From: QHWK01 sp035315685
GTDB lineage: Bacteria; Acidobacteriota; Vicinamibacteria; Vicinamibacterales; CAVVIG01
Direction of reading: 5' to 3'
DNA length: 9,924 nt
NCBI GenBank assembly: GCA_035315685.1
Contig: DATFXR010000257.1
Span: 1-9,924, forward strand
The position numbers and the translations under genes are program-made. Position 1 is the stretch's first letter; every line of letters starts with the position of its first letter. The notes below the pieces were generated by a model. The model searched no databases. It saw only the letters and a program-made list of their open reading frames with translations, and had not been told where the DNA came from. Below are positions 1 to 6,716 of this stretch, in pieces.

Positions 1-858
1 CAGTTCACGGGCGCCCGCGTGTGGCAGCTGCGGATGTATGCCGCGCGGGCGGCGGCGCAGCTCCGCGATCGGGCGGCGCTCGAGCGGCTGGCGCGCGACG
101 AGGACGACAACGTCGGCGAGGCGGCCGTCGACGCGCTGCAGAAGCTGGCCGGCCACGACGCCGACCCGATTTTCATCGCCGCGCTGGCGCGCAGCGGCAA
201 CCAGATCATCCGTGCGGCCGCGCTCGCGCTCGTCGACTCGCCGCACCCCGACGAAGCGGTGCCGCCGCTGAAGGCGACGCTGCAACGGCTGGTCAAGGAC
301 GGCCGCGACAACTCGCACGACGCGCGCGATGCCGTCGGGCGCGCGCTCAAGTCGCTCGGCGCGTCCATCAGCAGCGAGGTGCCGTCGAAGATCGACAACG
401 ATCTGAGCGCGGACGACCTTCGCCGCCTGGCGTCGCCGCGCGCCCGCGTCACCGTCCGCGACGTCGGCGCATTCGAACTGGTGTTGTTCACGTCGCAGGC
501 GCCGGCGACCGTCCTCCGCTTCGCGCGGCTCGCGGAAGCGGGCTACTACAACGGCCTCACGTTTCACCGCGTGGTGCCGAATTTCGTGATTCAGGGCGGC
601 AGTCCCGGCGCGAACGAATACATCGGCGACGCGTCGTTCATGCGCGACGAGGTCGGCGCCTGGCCGCACGTGCGGGGCGCGGTCGGCGTCTCGACGCGCG
701 GACCCGATACCGGCGACGCGCAGATCTTCGTCGACCTCGTCGACAACCCGCGTCTCGATCACGTTTACACCGTGTTCGCGCAGGTGCTCAACGGCATCGA
801 CGTCATCGATCAGATCCTCGAAGGCGACGTGATCGAACGCATCGAGATTCTTCCGTAG
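1..858 (+). CDS. HEAT-repeat protein with C-terminal cyclophilin-type peptidyl-prolyl isomerase domain (5' end missing)
   Basis: The reading frame is open from base 1 to the TAG at 856-858, so the window holds the last 285 residues of a longer protein. Residues 1 to about 115 (window numbering) are alanine/leucine-rich helical pairs typical of HEAT repeats, for example AALERLARDEDDNVGEAAVD. Residues about 145-285 form a cyclophilin domain: the signature FHRVVPNFVIQGG contains the expected catalytic Arg at residue 190, and later GDAQIFVDL and VYTVFAQVLNGIDVID match the family core. Cyclophilins catalyse cis-trans isomerisation of Xaa-Pro bonds; the HEAT part probably binds a partner protein. 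The Trp that binds cyclosporin in eukaryotic members appears to be Arg here (NPRLDHVYTVF), as in many bacterial members. Export cannot be judged because the N-terminus is outside the window. Two bases separate it from the next gene, so co-transcription is likely. Domain assignment is confident; substrate and location are unknown. Confidence 0.9.
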   Translation, partial: QFTGARVWQLRMYAARAAAQLRDRAALERLARDEDDNVGEAAVDALQKLAGHDADPIFIAALARSGNQIIRAAALALVDSPHPDEAVPPLKATLQRLVKDGRDNSHDARDAVGRALKSLGASISSEVPSKIDNDLSADDLRRLASPRARVTVRDVGAFELVLFTSQAPATVLRFARLAEAGYYNGLTFHRVVPNFVIQGGSPGANEYIGDASFMRDEVGAWPHVRGAVGVSTRGPDTGDAQIFVDLVDNPRLDHVYTVFAQVLNGIDVIDQILEGDVIERIEILP

Positions 859-860
859 CG

Positions 861-2045
861 ATGTTCTCCGACCGCGTTCCGCGTGAGCTGACGGTGAATC
901 GCCTGACGCAGGCGGTCGCGGATTTCGAGCGCTCGGGCCGTCGGGTCATCGATCTCACGGCGTCCAACCCGACGCGCGCCGGCTTCGACTATCCGGCCGA
1001 TCTGCTGGCACCGCTGGCCGATTCGCGGGCGCTCGTCTACGCGCCGTCACCGCTCGGACTCCCGTCGGCCCGTGCCGCGATCGCCCGCGACTACGCCCGG
1101 CAGGGCCTCGATGTCCCGCCGGAACGCATCGTGCTGACCGCGAGCACGAGCGATGCGTATTCGATGATCTTCAAGCTGCTGACCGACGCCGGCGACGAAG
1201 TGCTGGTCCCGCGGCCAAGCTACCCGCTGTTCGAACCGCTCACACGCCTCGAGCTGGTCGTGACCAGGCCCTACGACCTCGACATCCACGGCGGCTGGAC
1301 GATCGACATCGACAGCGTCGAACGGGCGATGACGCCGCGCACGCGCGTGCTGCTGATTGTCAGCCCGAACAATCCGACCGGATCGTATGTCCGGGCGGAG
1401 GAGCTCGATCGCCTGGCCGCCCGCTGCGCGCCGCGGGGCGTCGCGATCGTCGCCGATGAAGTGTTCGCCGACTACGAGCTCGCTGCGGGCGCCGCCCGCA
1501 GCTCGGGACGCGCCGCCACGCGCACCGACGTGCTCACCTTCGCCCTCGGCGGCCTGTCGAAGTCGGCGGGGCTGCCGCAGGTGAAGCTGGGATGGATCGC
1601 CGTCGGCGGGCCCGACACGCTCGCGCGTGAGGCGATCGCGCGGCTCGAGCACGTCTGCGACACCTACCTCGCGGTGTCGACGCCCGTGCAGCTCGCAGCC
1701 GGCGCGCTCATCGAGCGCGGCGCATCGGTGCGCGAACAAATTGCGCGGCGGGTTGCGGCGAACTACGCCACCGCCGTGGCCGCCCGGGACGCCGCGCCCG
1801 AGGTTCGCGTCTTAGCAAGCGACGGTGGATGGTATGTCGTCCTGCAGGTGCCATCGCTCGACTCTGAAGAGAGTCTCGTGCTCGATCTCCTGACCACTGA
1901 CGAGGTGCTGGTGCACCCTGGATATTTTTTTGATTTCCCGCGCGAAGCGTTCCTGATCGTCAGCCTGCTTCCGCCGCCCGCGTCATTCGACGCCGGCATC
2001 GATCGTGTGCTGCGGCATTTTGCGTGCGGCGTGGGTCGGCCATGA
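861..2045 (+). CDS. PLP-dependent class I/II aminotransferase
   Basis: This 394-residue fold-type I aminotransferase has the usual family length. Landmarks are SPNNPTG at residues 168-174, the pyridine-nitrogen Asp in ADEVF at D199, and the Schiff-base lysine in GLSKSAGLP at K234. The ATG at 861 was chosen because it lies just after the preceding TAG and begins the recognisable sequence; the same frame is open far upstream but only as a shadow of the first gene. No clear Shine-Dalgarno sequence precedes it, so translation may be coupled to the upstream gene. The Arg that usually follows the active-site lysine (R-x-GW) is Lys242, and the C-terminal Arg that normally grips the substrate carboxylate (as in YLRLSL) aligns with Ile366 in FLIVSLLPPP. 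Substrate specificity therefore cannot be read from the canonical residues. It could be an alanine- or aspartate-type transaminase. The stop overlaps the malQ start. Confidence 0.9.
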   Translation: MFSDRVPRELTVNRLTQAVADFERSGRRVIDLTASNPTRAGFDYPADLLAPLADSRALVYAPSPLGLPSARAAIARDYARQGLDVPPERIVLTASTSDAYSMIFKLLTDAGDEVLVPRPSYPLFEPLTRLELVVTRPYDLDIHGGWTIDIDSVERAMTPRTRVLLIVSPNNPTGSYVRAEELDRLAARCAPRGVAIVADEVFADYELAAGAARSSGRAATRTDVLTFALGGLSKSAGLPQVKLGWIAVGGPDTLAREAIARLEHVCDTYLAVSTPVQLAAGALIERGASVREQIARRVAANYATAVAARDAAPEVRVLASDGGWYVVLQVPSLDSEESLVLDLLTTDEVLVHPGYFFDFPREAFLIVSLLPPPASFDAGIDRVLRHFACGVGRP

Positions 2046-3622
2046 ATGCGTCGACCGGCCGGCGCCGCGCCGGCATTCTCGTCCCGTTGTTCTCGGTTCC
2101 GTCCACCAGCAGCTGGGGCATCGGCGACATCGGTGACGTGGAACCGATCACCGCGTGGCTCGCCGCCGCGTCCGTTCGCGTGCTGCAGCTGCTGCCGCTC
2201 AACGAAATGGCGCCCGGCCAGCAGTCGCCGTACTCGGCGATCAGCGCGATGGCGATCGACCCGATCTTCATCCGCGTGCCCGACGTGCCGGAGTTCGTCG
2301 GGCTCGGCGGCGAGGCGGCGCTGTCGCCAGACGATCGCGAGACGCTCGTCCGCGTGCGCGCTGCGCCGGGCATCGCGTATCGCGACGTGCGACGCCTGAA
2401 GATGACGTCACTGCGCGCGTCGTTCCAATGTTTTCTCGACAAAGAGTGGCGGCGGGAGTCCGATCGCGCTCGCGCGCTGCGCAGCTACGTCAGTGAACAG
2501 GCGTGGTGGATCGAGGATTACGCGCTGTTCCGGGCGCTGCATGCCCGCGAGGGAGAGCGGCCGTGGACCGAGTGGCCCATCGAGCTGCAGCGCCGCGAGC
2601 CGACCGCCATCGACCGCGCGCGACGCGAGCTGGCCGATCAGGTGCTGTTCCAGCACTACCTCCAGTGGATTGCCGGCAGCCAGTGGCAGCGCGCTCGCCG
2701 GCACACCAACGGGCTGCTGTTGTTCGGCGACCTGCCGTTCATGGTCGACGGCGACAGCGCTGACGTCTGGTCGCGGCAGCACCAGTTCCGTCTCGACGTC
2801 TCGGTCGGCGCGCCGCCCGATGCGTTCAGCGCGACCGGCCAGGACTGGGGCATGCCGCTCTACGAGTGGGAGGTGATGGCGCGCGAGGACTATCGCTGGT
2901 TGCACGAACGCGCCCGCCGCAGCGCCGATCTGTTCGATGGCTACCGCATCGACCACCTCGTCGGCTTCTACCGCACCTATGGCAAGCGCCGCGACGGCGG
3001 TGAGGGATTCTTCACGCCGCCCGATGAACCATCGCAGCTCGCGCAGGGCGAACGTCTGATGGATCTGTTCCGGGGCGCCGGCGCGGAAATCATCGCGGAG
3101 GATCTCGGCACGGTTCCGGACTTCGTCCGCGCGTCGCTCGCGCGAATGGCGGTGCCCGGCTATCGCGTGTTCCGGTGGGAGCGCCACTGGCACACGCCCG
3201 GACAGCCGTTCCGCGAGCCGCTGGAGTATCCGCCGACGTCGGTGGCGACGTCAGGCACGCACGACACCGAACCGCTCGTGGTGTGGTGGGAACGCGCCTC
3301 GGAGGAGGAACGCCGCAAGGTCGCGGATCTCTCGTTGATTCAACGCCTGGTTGGCGGCCGCGACCTCATGGCGGCACCGTATCAGACCGTGGTCCGCGAC
3401 GTCCTGCTCGAAGCGCTCTACGCGTCGCGAGCCGATCTGCTGTTGCTGCCGATTCAGGACGCGTTCGGCTGGCGCGACCGCGTGAACGAACCAGCGACCG
3501 TCAACGAGGACAACTGGACGTATCGCCTGCCGTGGCCGTCCGATAGCCTCGACCAACAACCCGAAGCGCGGGCGACTCAGGCGCGCTTGCGTGCGTGGGC
3601 CGACAAGCACGCTCGTGCGTGA
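2042..3622 (+). CDS. malQ: 4-alpha-glucanotransferase (amylomaltase, GH77)
   Basis: The product transfers alpha-1,4-glucan segments between maltodextrins in the cytoplasm, feeding maltose/glycogen turnover. At 526 residues it matches the short bacterial amylomaltase form rather than the roughly 690-residue enterobacterial one. Visible GH77 features in order are SSWGIGDIGD near the N-terminus, SPYSAISAMAIDPIFI, LFGDLPFMVDGDSADVW, the nucleophile Asp304 in DGYRIDHLVG, the acid/base Glu353 in IIAEDLGTVP, and the third carboxylate Asp408 in SGTHDTEP; the late motif VNEDNWTYRLPWP is also present. All three catalytic acids are intact. The ATG at 2042 overlaps the aminotransferase TGA as ATGA, which suggests translational coupling. 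A GTG at 2024 would add six residues inside the upstream gene and is less likely. No glycogen or maltose genes lie beside it in this window. Confidence 0.95.
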   Translation: MNASTGRRRAGILVPLFSVPSTSSWGIGDIGDVEPITAWLAAASVRVLQLLPLNEMAPGQQSPYSAISAMAIDPIFIRVPDVPEFVGLGGEAALSPDDRETLVRVRAAPGIAYRDVRRLKMTSLRASFQCFLDKEWRRESDRARALRSYVSEQAWWIEDYALFRALHAREGERPWTEWPIELQRREPTAIDRARRELADQVLFQHYLQWIAGSQWQRARRHTNGLLLFGDLPFMVDGDSADVWSRQHQFRLDVSVGAPPDAFSATGQDWGMPLYEWEVMAREDYRWLHERARRSADLFDGYRIDHLVGFYRTYGKRRDGGEGFFTPPDEPSQLAQGERLMDLFRGAGAEIIAEDLGTVPDFVRASLARMAVPGYRVFRWERHWHTPGQPFREPLEYPPTSVATSGTHDTEPLVVWWERASEEERRKVADLSLIQRLVGGRDLMAAPYQTVVRDVLLEALYASRADLLLLPIQDAFGWRDRVNEPATVNEDNWTYRLPWPSDSLDQQPEARATQARLRAWADKHARA

Positions 3623-3635
3623 GGCTGCGCCTGTC

Positions 3636-3667
3636 AATGGCTGATGGCTCACGGCTGATGGCTATGG
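3636..3667. repeat. Short direct repeat (GGCTGATGGCT twice)
   Basis: GGCTGATGGCT occurs at 3639-3649 and again at 3653-3663, separated by three bases, inside a run of overlapping ATGGCT/GGCTGATGG units just after malQ. It lies at the 3' edge of the decayed peptidase fragment on the other strand. It looks like a remnant of a small intergenic repeat. No function is evident, and it does not form a convincing terminator. Confidence 0.55.
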
Positions 3668-3684
3668 TGGAAGGATTTTTCAAT

Positions 3685-3873
3685 CTTCGACCATCTCGCG
3701 GCTTCCTTGATGTTCGGCAATTTCCATCACCTTCGATCGCTGCAGACCTTCGTCCTTCAGTCGGTAGATGGCGTCGAGGTCGAGCTTTTCAGTCGCCGGC
3801 CACTGCCCGCGAGCGGCAGCGCGATGAGCGCCCAAGCGAGCGCGGTGCAGGCGAAAGGGCGGCGATACTGCAT
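3685..3873 (-). pseudogene. Decayed N-terminal fragment of an M28-type metallopeptidase gene
   Basis: On the minus strand an ATG at 3873 has a good ribosome binding site (GGAGG, ten bases upstream) and starts a signal-peptide-like sequence: MQYRRPFACT, then ALAWALIALPLAG. The frame then breaks. From 3805 a different frame reads QWPATEKLDLDAIYRLKDEG followed by LQRSKVMEI. From 3717 a third frame reads PNIKEAARWSK. Together these resemble the start of exported M28-family peptidases I recall from Acidobacteriota, where a stretch of about 15 residues (YLTDVYGPRL-like) normally lies between the last two pieces. One base appears lost near 3806-3810, and roughly 45 bases near 3718. The remaining several hundred codons and the metal ligands are absent. 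Family assignment rests on memory of these N-termini, so it is moderately confident; that the locus is broken is clearer. Confidence 0.6.
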
Positions 3874-4004
3874 GAACGACCAGCCTCCGTCGACGGACTC
3901 TAGCTGAAAAGCGCGGACGCGAGCGTGTCGCCGATCACAACGCCATCGTGCAATAACGCCTCGGATGGCCTCTCAGCGGTATCGCGCATCGACAACCCAT
4001 CGAC

Positions 4005-4033
4005 AAAAACCGATCGCAAATCCAACGGTTTTT
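4005..4033. promoter_or_regulatory. Spaced palindrome AAAAACCG-N13-CGGTTTTT
   Basis: AAAAACCG at 4005-4012 is perfectly inverted as CGGTTTTT at 4026-4033, with 13 bases between and one more T after. It lies in the gene-free stretch between the divergent peptidase remnant and the membrane-protein gene at 4084. It could be an operator for a dimeric regulator, or a weak hairpin followed by T residues. The stem is short and AT-rich, so a strong terminator is unlikely. No convincing -35/-10 pair was found around it. Apart from this palindrome I see nothing identifiable in 3874-4083. Confidence 0.3.
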
Positions 4034-4083
4034 TGCGGCCCCGGCCGCGCCGAACTGGCGCAAGATTAGCAACGTCGTCGCTC

Positions 4084-5124
4084 ATGGCTATGCGGATTAC
4101 AGCGGCGGACGTGCTGAACGCGGGCGTGACGATCCAGCCCGAGGAAGCGATCGCGATCGCCCAGCAGTTGATTGCGACGTTCCGCTCCGGTGCGTGCAGC
4201 GAGGTCGTCGAGCCGCCGTTCGGTCCGCCGACGCCCGATCGCGTCGTCCTTCGCGCCGACGGATCGGTCGTCTGCCGCGGATGTGACACGACGCCCGCGG
4301 TCTCGGAGATTGCCGTGCTGGTGGAGGCGCTGTTGCCGCCCGCCCCGGCCCGCGTGCCCGGCGGCCTGCGCTACACGATTGCGCGCGCGCTGCTCGACGT
4401 CGACGTCGCGCCGTTCGACTCGCTCGACGACCTGTCGCAGACGCTCGCCCGTTATGAACGTGGACCGCGCGATCAGATCGTGATTCGCCTGCTGCAGCGG
4501 CTGGCGGCGTCGCAAGTGCTCACACCGGCGGCGTTCGCTGAACGACGACGTCCGACGCAGACCACCGAGCTGCGCCGCGCGTTGCGCGAGGCCCAGGTGG
4601 AGCTCTACGAGCAGCGGCGCGCTCTGCCCGAGGGGACGTCTCGCCCGGTCACGCTGAAGGGCGTGGTCGTGTCGTCGCGGTCATCACGCGGGCGCCGCGT
4701 CGGCGCGGCGCTCGCCTATGTTGCGGCCGGTGCGATTCTGACATTCACCGGCGAGTTCATCCATCGATCGAGCGGTGACGTGCCGACGCCGGCGATCGCC
4801 GCGCCGGCTGCCGTCGAGCATGGGTCATCGACCGCGAACCCACCCTCCGAGACGACAATTTCCGATATTGCGGTGAAGGCACTCAGCGAGCGTCGCGCAT
4901 CGCCGGCGGAGCTGCGTCCGCCGTCGGCGGGCGCGGCGCCAGCTCGCACCGCATCGGCGAATCGCTCGTCGACTCGCGCGACACGCACCACGCGCCCGAC
5001 GCCGCGCGTGTATCCGGAGCCGAATGCGCGGAGCGGCGGGAAGGAAAGCGTGCTCGACCGTCTGAAACTGCGCTGGCTGCGAAACGTCTTCATCCGGCCA
5101 GACAATCAGCGGCGCTCCAGTTAA
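4084..5124 (+). CDS. Single-pass membrane protein of unknown function
   Basis: The 346-residue product starts MAMRITAADVLNAGVTIQPE. The N-terminal domain of about 165 residues is soluble and carries a CxxC pair (C64 and C67 in VVCRGCD). I recall a similar domain (an ADVL-x-AGV start, ending near an LARYERGPRDQI-like segment) recurring as a paralogous family in Vicinamibacteria-type Acidobacteriota, usually without a known role. After basic residues (SSRGRR) comes one membrane segment at about residues 206-223, so the N-terminal domain is probably cytoplasmic. The tail of about 120 residues is rich in Ala, Pro, Ser, Thr and Arg and looks disordered. The frame stays open back to a GTG at 3925, but those 53 residues lack the strong G/C third-base bias of the rest, so the ATG at 4084 (or 4090) is preferred. 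No Shine-Dalgarno sequence is clear. No catalytic motif is recognised. Confidence 0.75.
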   Translation: MAMRITAADVLNAGVTIQPEEAIAIAQQLIATFRSGACSEVVEPPFGPPTPDRVVLRADGSVVCRGCDTTPAVSEIAVLVEALLPPAPARVPGGLRYTIARALLDVDVAPFDSLDDLSQTLARYERGPRDQIVIRLLQRLAASQVLTPAAFAERRRPTQTTELRRALREAQVELYEQRRALPEGTSRPVTLKGVVVSSRSSRGRRVGAALAYVAAGAILTFTGEFIHRSSGDVPTPAIAAPAAVEHGSSTANPPSETTISDIAVKALSERRASPAELRPPSAGAAPARTASANRSSTRATRTTRPTPRVYPEPNARSGGKESVLDRLKLRWLRNVFIRPDNQRRSS

Positions 5125-5132
5125 CCCACCGG

Positions 5133-5225
5133 AAAGCAACCGCAGAGCGCGCAGAGACCGCAGAGTTTTTCTTTGAGAAAAACAGATCGCTGTGCGATCC
5201 CTGCGTTCTCTGCGGTTGCTTTTTT
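5133..5225. repeat. CGCAGAG-type palindromic element, copy 1, with terminator-like end
   Basis: AAAGCAACCGCAGAG at 5133-5147 is perfectly inverted at 5208-5222 (15 bp). Between the arms are two further perfect hairpins: TTTTTCT/AGAAAAA with loop TTG (5166-5182), and GATCGC/GCGATC with loop TGT (5185-5199). The left side also repeats CGCAGAG at 5159-5165, allowing an alternative register. The right arm runs into T5220-T5225, so on the + strand the folded RNA would end in a U tract and could terminate the membrane-protein gene. Related elements flank serA. The palindrome is certain; the terminator role is inference. Confidence 0.8.
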
Positions 5226-5243
5226 CACGCCTGAACCGCGTGG

Positions 5244-5249
5244 CATAAT
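5244..5249 (+). promoter_or_regulatory. Candidate -10 element (CATAAT) close to the DUF1015 start
   Basis: CATAAT differs from the consensus TATAAT at one base and ends nine bases before the ATG at 5259. A transcript starting about seven bases downstream would be nearly leaderless. No good -35 hexamer lies at 16-18 bp; the upstream sequence is the T-rich end of the repeat. The only Shine-Dalgarno-like sequence, AAAGG at 5251-5255, is just three bases from the start, too close for normal use, which fits a leaderless message. Tentative. Confidence 0.35.
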
Positions 5250-5258
5250 CAAAGGTTC

Positions 5259-6491
5259 ATGGCTACGCTACATCCGTTCCGGGCGCTCCGTCCTGTGCCC
5301 GATACCGCCGCCGCCATCGCCGCGGTCCCCTACGACGTCGTCAGCACCGATGAGGCGCGCGCGCTCGCCGACGGCAACCCGCTCAGCTTCCTTCGCGTCT
5401 CTCGTGCCGAGATCGAACTGCCGCAGGGAACCGATCCGTACTCGAGCGCGGTGTACGACCGCGCGGCGAAGAACTTCGCGGCGCTTCGCGAGCGATCGCT
5501 CGTCGTCGACGATCAGGCGGCGCTCTATCTCTACCGCCTGCGCATGGGCAACCACGTCCAGACAGGGCTGGCCGGCTGCTTTTCGATCGACGAATACGAC
5601 CGCGACGTGATCAAGAAGCACGAGCGCACGCGCCGCGACAAGGAGGACGACCGGACGCGGCACATGATCGCGCTCGGCGCGCAGACCGGTCCGGTGTTTC
5701 TCACCTACAAAGCGTCGGACGAGGTGGACCGGATCGCCGCGCGCGTGACGGCCGGGGCGCCGCTGCTCGACATCACCGCGGCCGACGGCGTCCAGCACAC
5801 GATCTGGCCGGTGAGGGGCGCCGACTGCGACGGGCTGTTGTCGGCATTCACGCGCATTCCGTCGCTGTACATCGCCGACGGGCATCATCGTGCGGCCAGC
5901 GCCGCCCGCGCGCGGACCGAGCTGGGTGAGCGCGGCAACGGCGGGCACTCGCTCGGCGACGGCGCCGACGCCACGACCATGCTGGCGGTCGCGTTTCCGC
6001 ACAACCAGGTGCAGATCCTTCCCTACAACCGCAGCGTGAAGGATCTCGGGACGTTGTCGCCGGAGGCGTTCCTGGCCGCAGTCCGCGAGCGCTTCGAGGT
6101 CGAAGCCGGGCCGGCGACGCCGGCCCGGCGCGGCGAGATCGCGATCTACTTTCGAGGCGCGTGGCAGACGCTTCGGCCGCGCGCGAAGGCCGCGCCCGGC
6201 GATCCGATCGGTGGGCTCGACGTCAGCGTGCTGCAGGAGCAGCTGCTCGCGCCGGTGCTGAAGATTGCCGACGTGCGCACCGACAAGCGGATCGATTTCG
6301 TCGGCGGTGCGCGCGGAACGAAGGCGCTCGAAAAGCTGGTTGATTCCGGGAAGGCGGCGGTCGCGTTCTCGCTGTATCCGGTGAGCGTCGCCGATTTGAT
6401 GGCGGTGTCCGACGCCGGCGGGATCATGCCGCCGAAATCGACGTGGTTCGAGCCGAAACTGAGAGACGGCCTGTTGACTCACCTCATCTAG
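5259..6491 (+). CDS. DUF1015 family protein in serine-biosynthesis cluster
   Basis: The 410-residue product matches the DUF1015 family throughout. It has HPFRALRP near the N-terminus, VPYDVVSTDEARAL and NPLSFLRVSRAEIELP (residues about 23-54), IKKHERTRRDKEDDRTRH with KKHE at 119-122, the signature IADGHHRAASAAR with D207-G-H-H-R211, and a C-terminal IMPPKSTWFEPKL. No signal peptide or membrane segment is seen, so it is cytoplasmic. From memory, this family often lies beside serA and serC in Bacteroidetes, Firmicutes and Acidobacteriota. The DGHHR motif recalls the ParB/sulfiredoxin-like fold used by free-serine kinases such as SerK and SbnI. A role in phosphoserine or serine metabolism is therefore plausible but unproven. 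The ATG at 5259 gives the standard family start. Confidence 0.9.
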   Translation: MATLHPFRALRPVPDTAAAIAAVPYDVVSTDEARALADGNPLSFLRVSRAEIELPQGTDPYSSAVYDRAAKNFAALRERSLVVDDQAALYLYRLRMGNHVQTGLAGCFSIDEYDRDVIKKHERTRRDKEDDRTRHMIALGAQTGPVFLTYKASDEVDRIAARVTAGAPLLDITAADGVQHTIWPVRGADCDGLLSAFTRIPSLYIADGHHRAASAARARTELGERGNGGHSLGDGADATTMLAVAFPHNQVQILPYNRSVKDLGTLSPEAFLAAVRERFEVEAGPATPARRGEIAIYFRGAWQTLRPRAKAAPGDPIGGLDVSVLQEQLLAPVLKIADVRTDKRIDFVGGARGTKALEKLVDSGKAAVAFSLYPVSVADLMAVSDAGGIMPPKSTWFEPKLRDGLLTHLI

Positions 6492-6502
6492 CGCCGTAGA
6501 AG

Positions 6503-6580
6503 AGCAACCGCAGAGGGCGCAGAGGACACAGAGATCAAAAAAGGCTATTCTCTGCGTCCCCCGCGGTCTCTGCGGTTGCT
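6503..6580. repeat. CGCAGAG-type palindromic element, copy 2
   Basis: AGCAACCGCAGAG at 6503-6515 is inverted at 6568-6580 (13 bp perfect). The loop holds further CGCAGAG-like units and the string AAAAAAGG-C-TATTCTCTGCGT, which recurs almost identically in copy 3 but not in copy 1. The element begins 11 bases after the DUF1015 stop. No T tract follows the right arm, so it is less terminator-like than copy 1. Confidence 0.8.
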
Positions 6581-6624
6581 TCTCCTGGTGCGCGACACTA
6601 TGAAGTCGAGTCACGTGCGGTAGC

Positions 6625-6699
6625 GCAACCGCAGAGCGCCCGGAACGCGAAGATCCGAAAAAAGGTATTCTCTGCGTGCTCTGCGGTCTCTGCGGTTGC
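6625..6699. repeat. CGCAGAG-type palindromic element, copy 3
   Basis: GCAACCGCAGAG at 6625-6636 is inverted at 6688-6699 (12 bp perfect). The right half (TATTCTCTGCGT, then GCGGTCTCTGCGGTTGCT) is nearly identical to copy 2, while the left half has diverged (CGCCCGGAACGCGAAG instead of CGCAGAG units). It ends 17 bases before the serA start, so it would lie in the serA leader if transcribed from upstream. A clear separate serA promoter or Shine-Dalgarno sequence is not visible. Confidence 0.8.
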
Positions 6700-6716
6700 T
6701 CTCCCGTGGCGACTCT

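Noticed and set aside
21..860. N-terminal extension of the aminotransferase frame through the cyclophilin gene
   Set aside because: The extension is Arg/Ala-rich shadow translation; the aminotransferase fold begins after the ATG at 861.
3595..3907. Overlapping + strand frames after malQ (102 and 66 codons)
   Set aside because: They read across the repeat and the antisense of the peptidase remnant, have no domain, and are better explained as non-coding.
3925..4083. 53-residue upstream extension of the membrane protein from a GTG
   Set aside because: Third-base composition differs from the body of the gene, it contains the spaced palindrome, and homologous-looking sequence begins only at MRITAADVL.
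6503..6699. CRISPR array
   Set aside because: Only inverted, imperfect units are present, without regular direct repeats and unique spacers.
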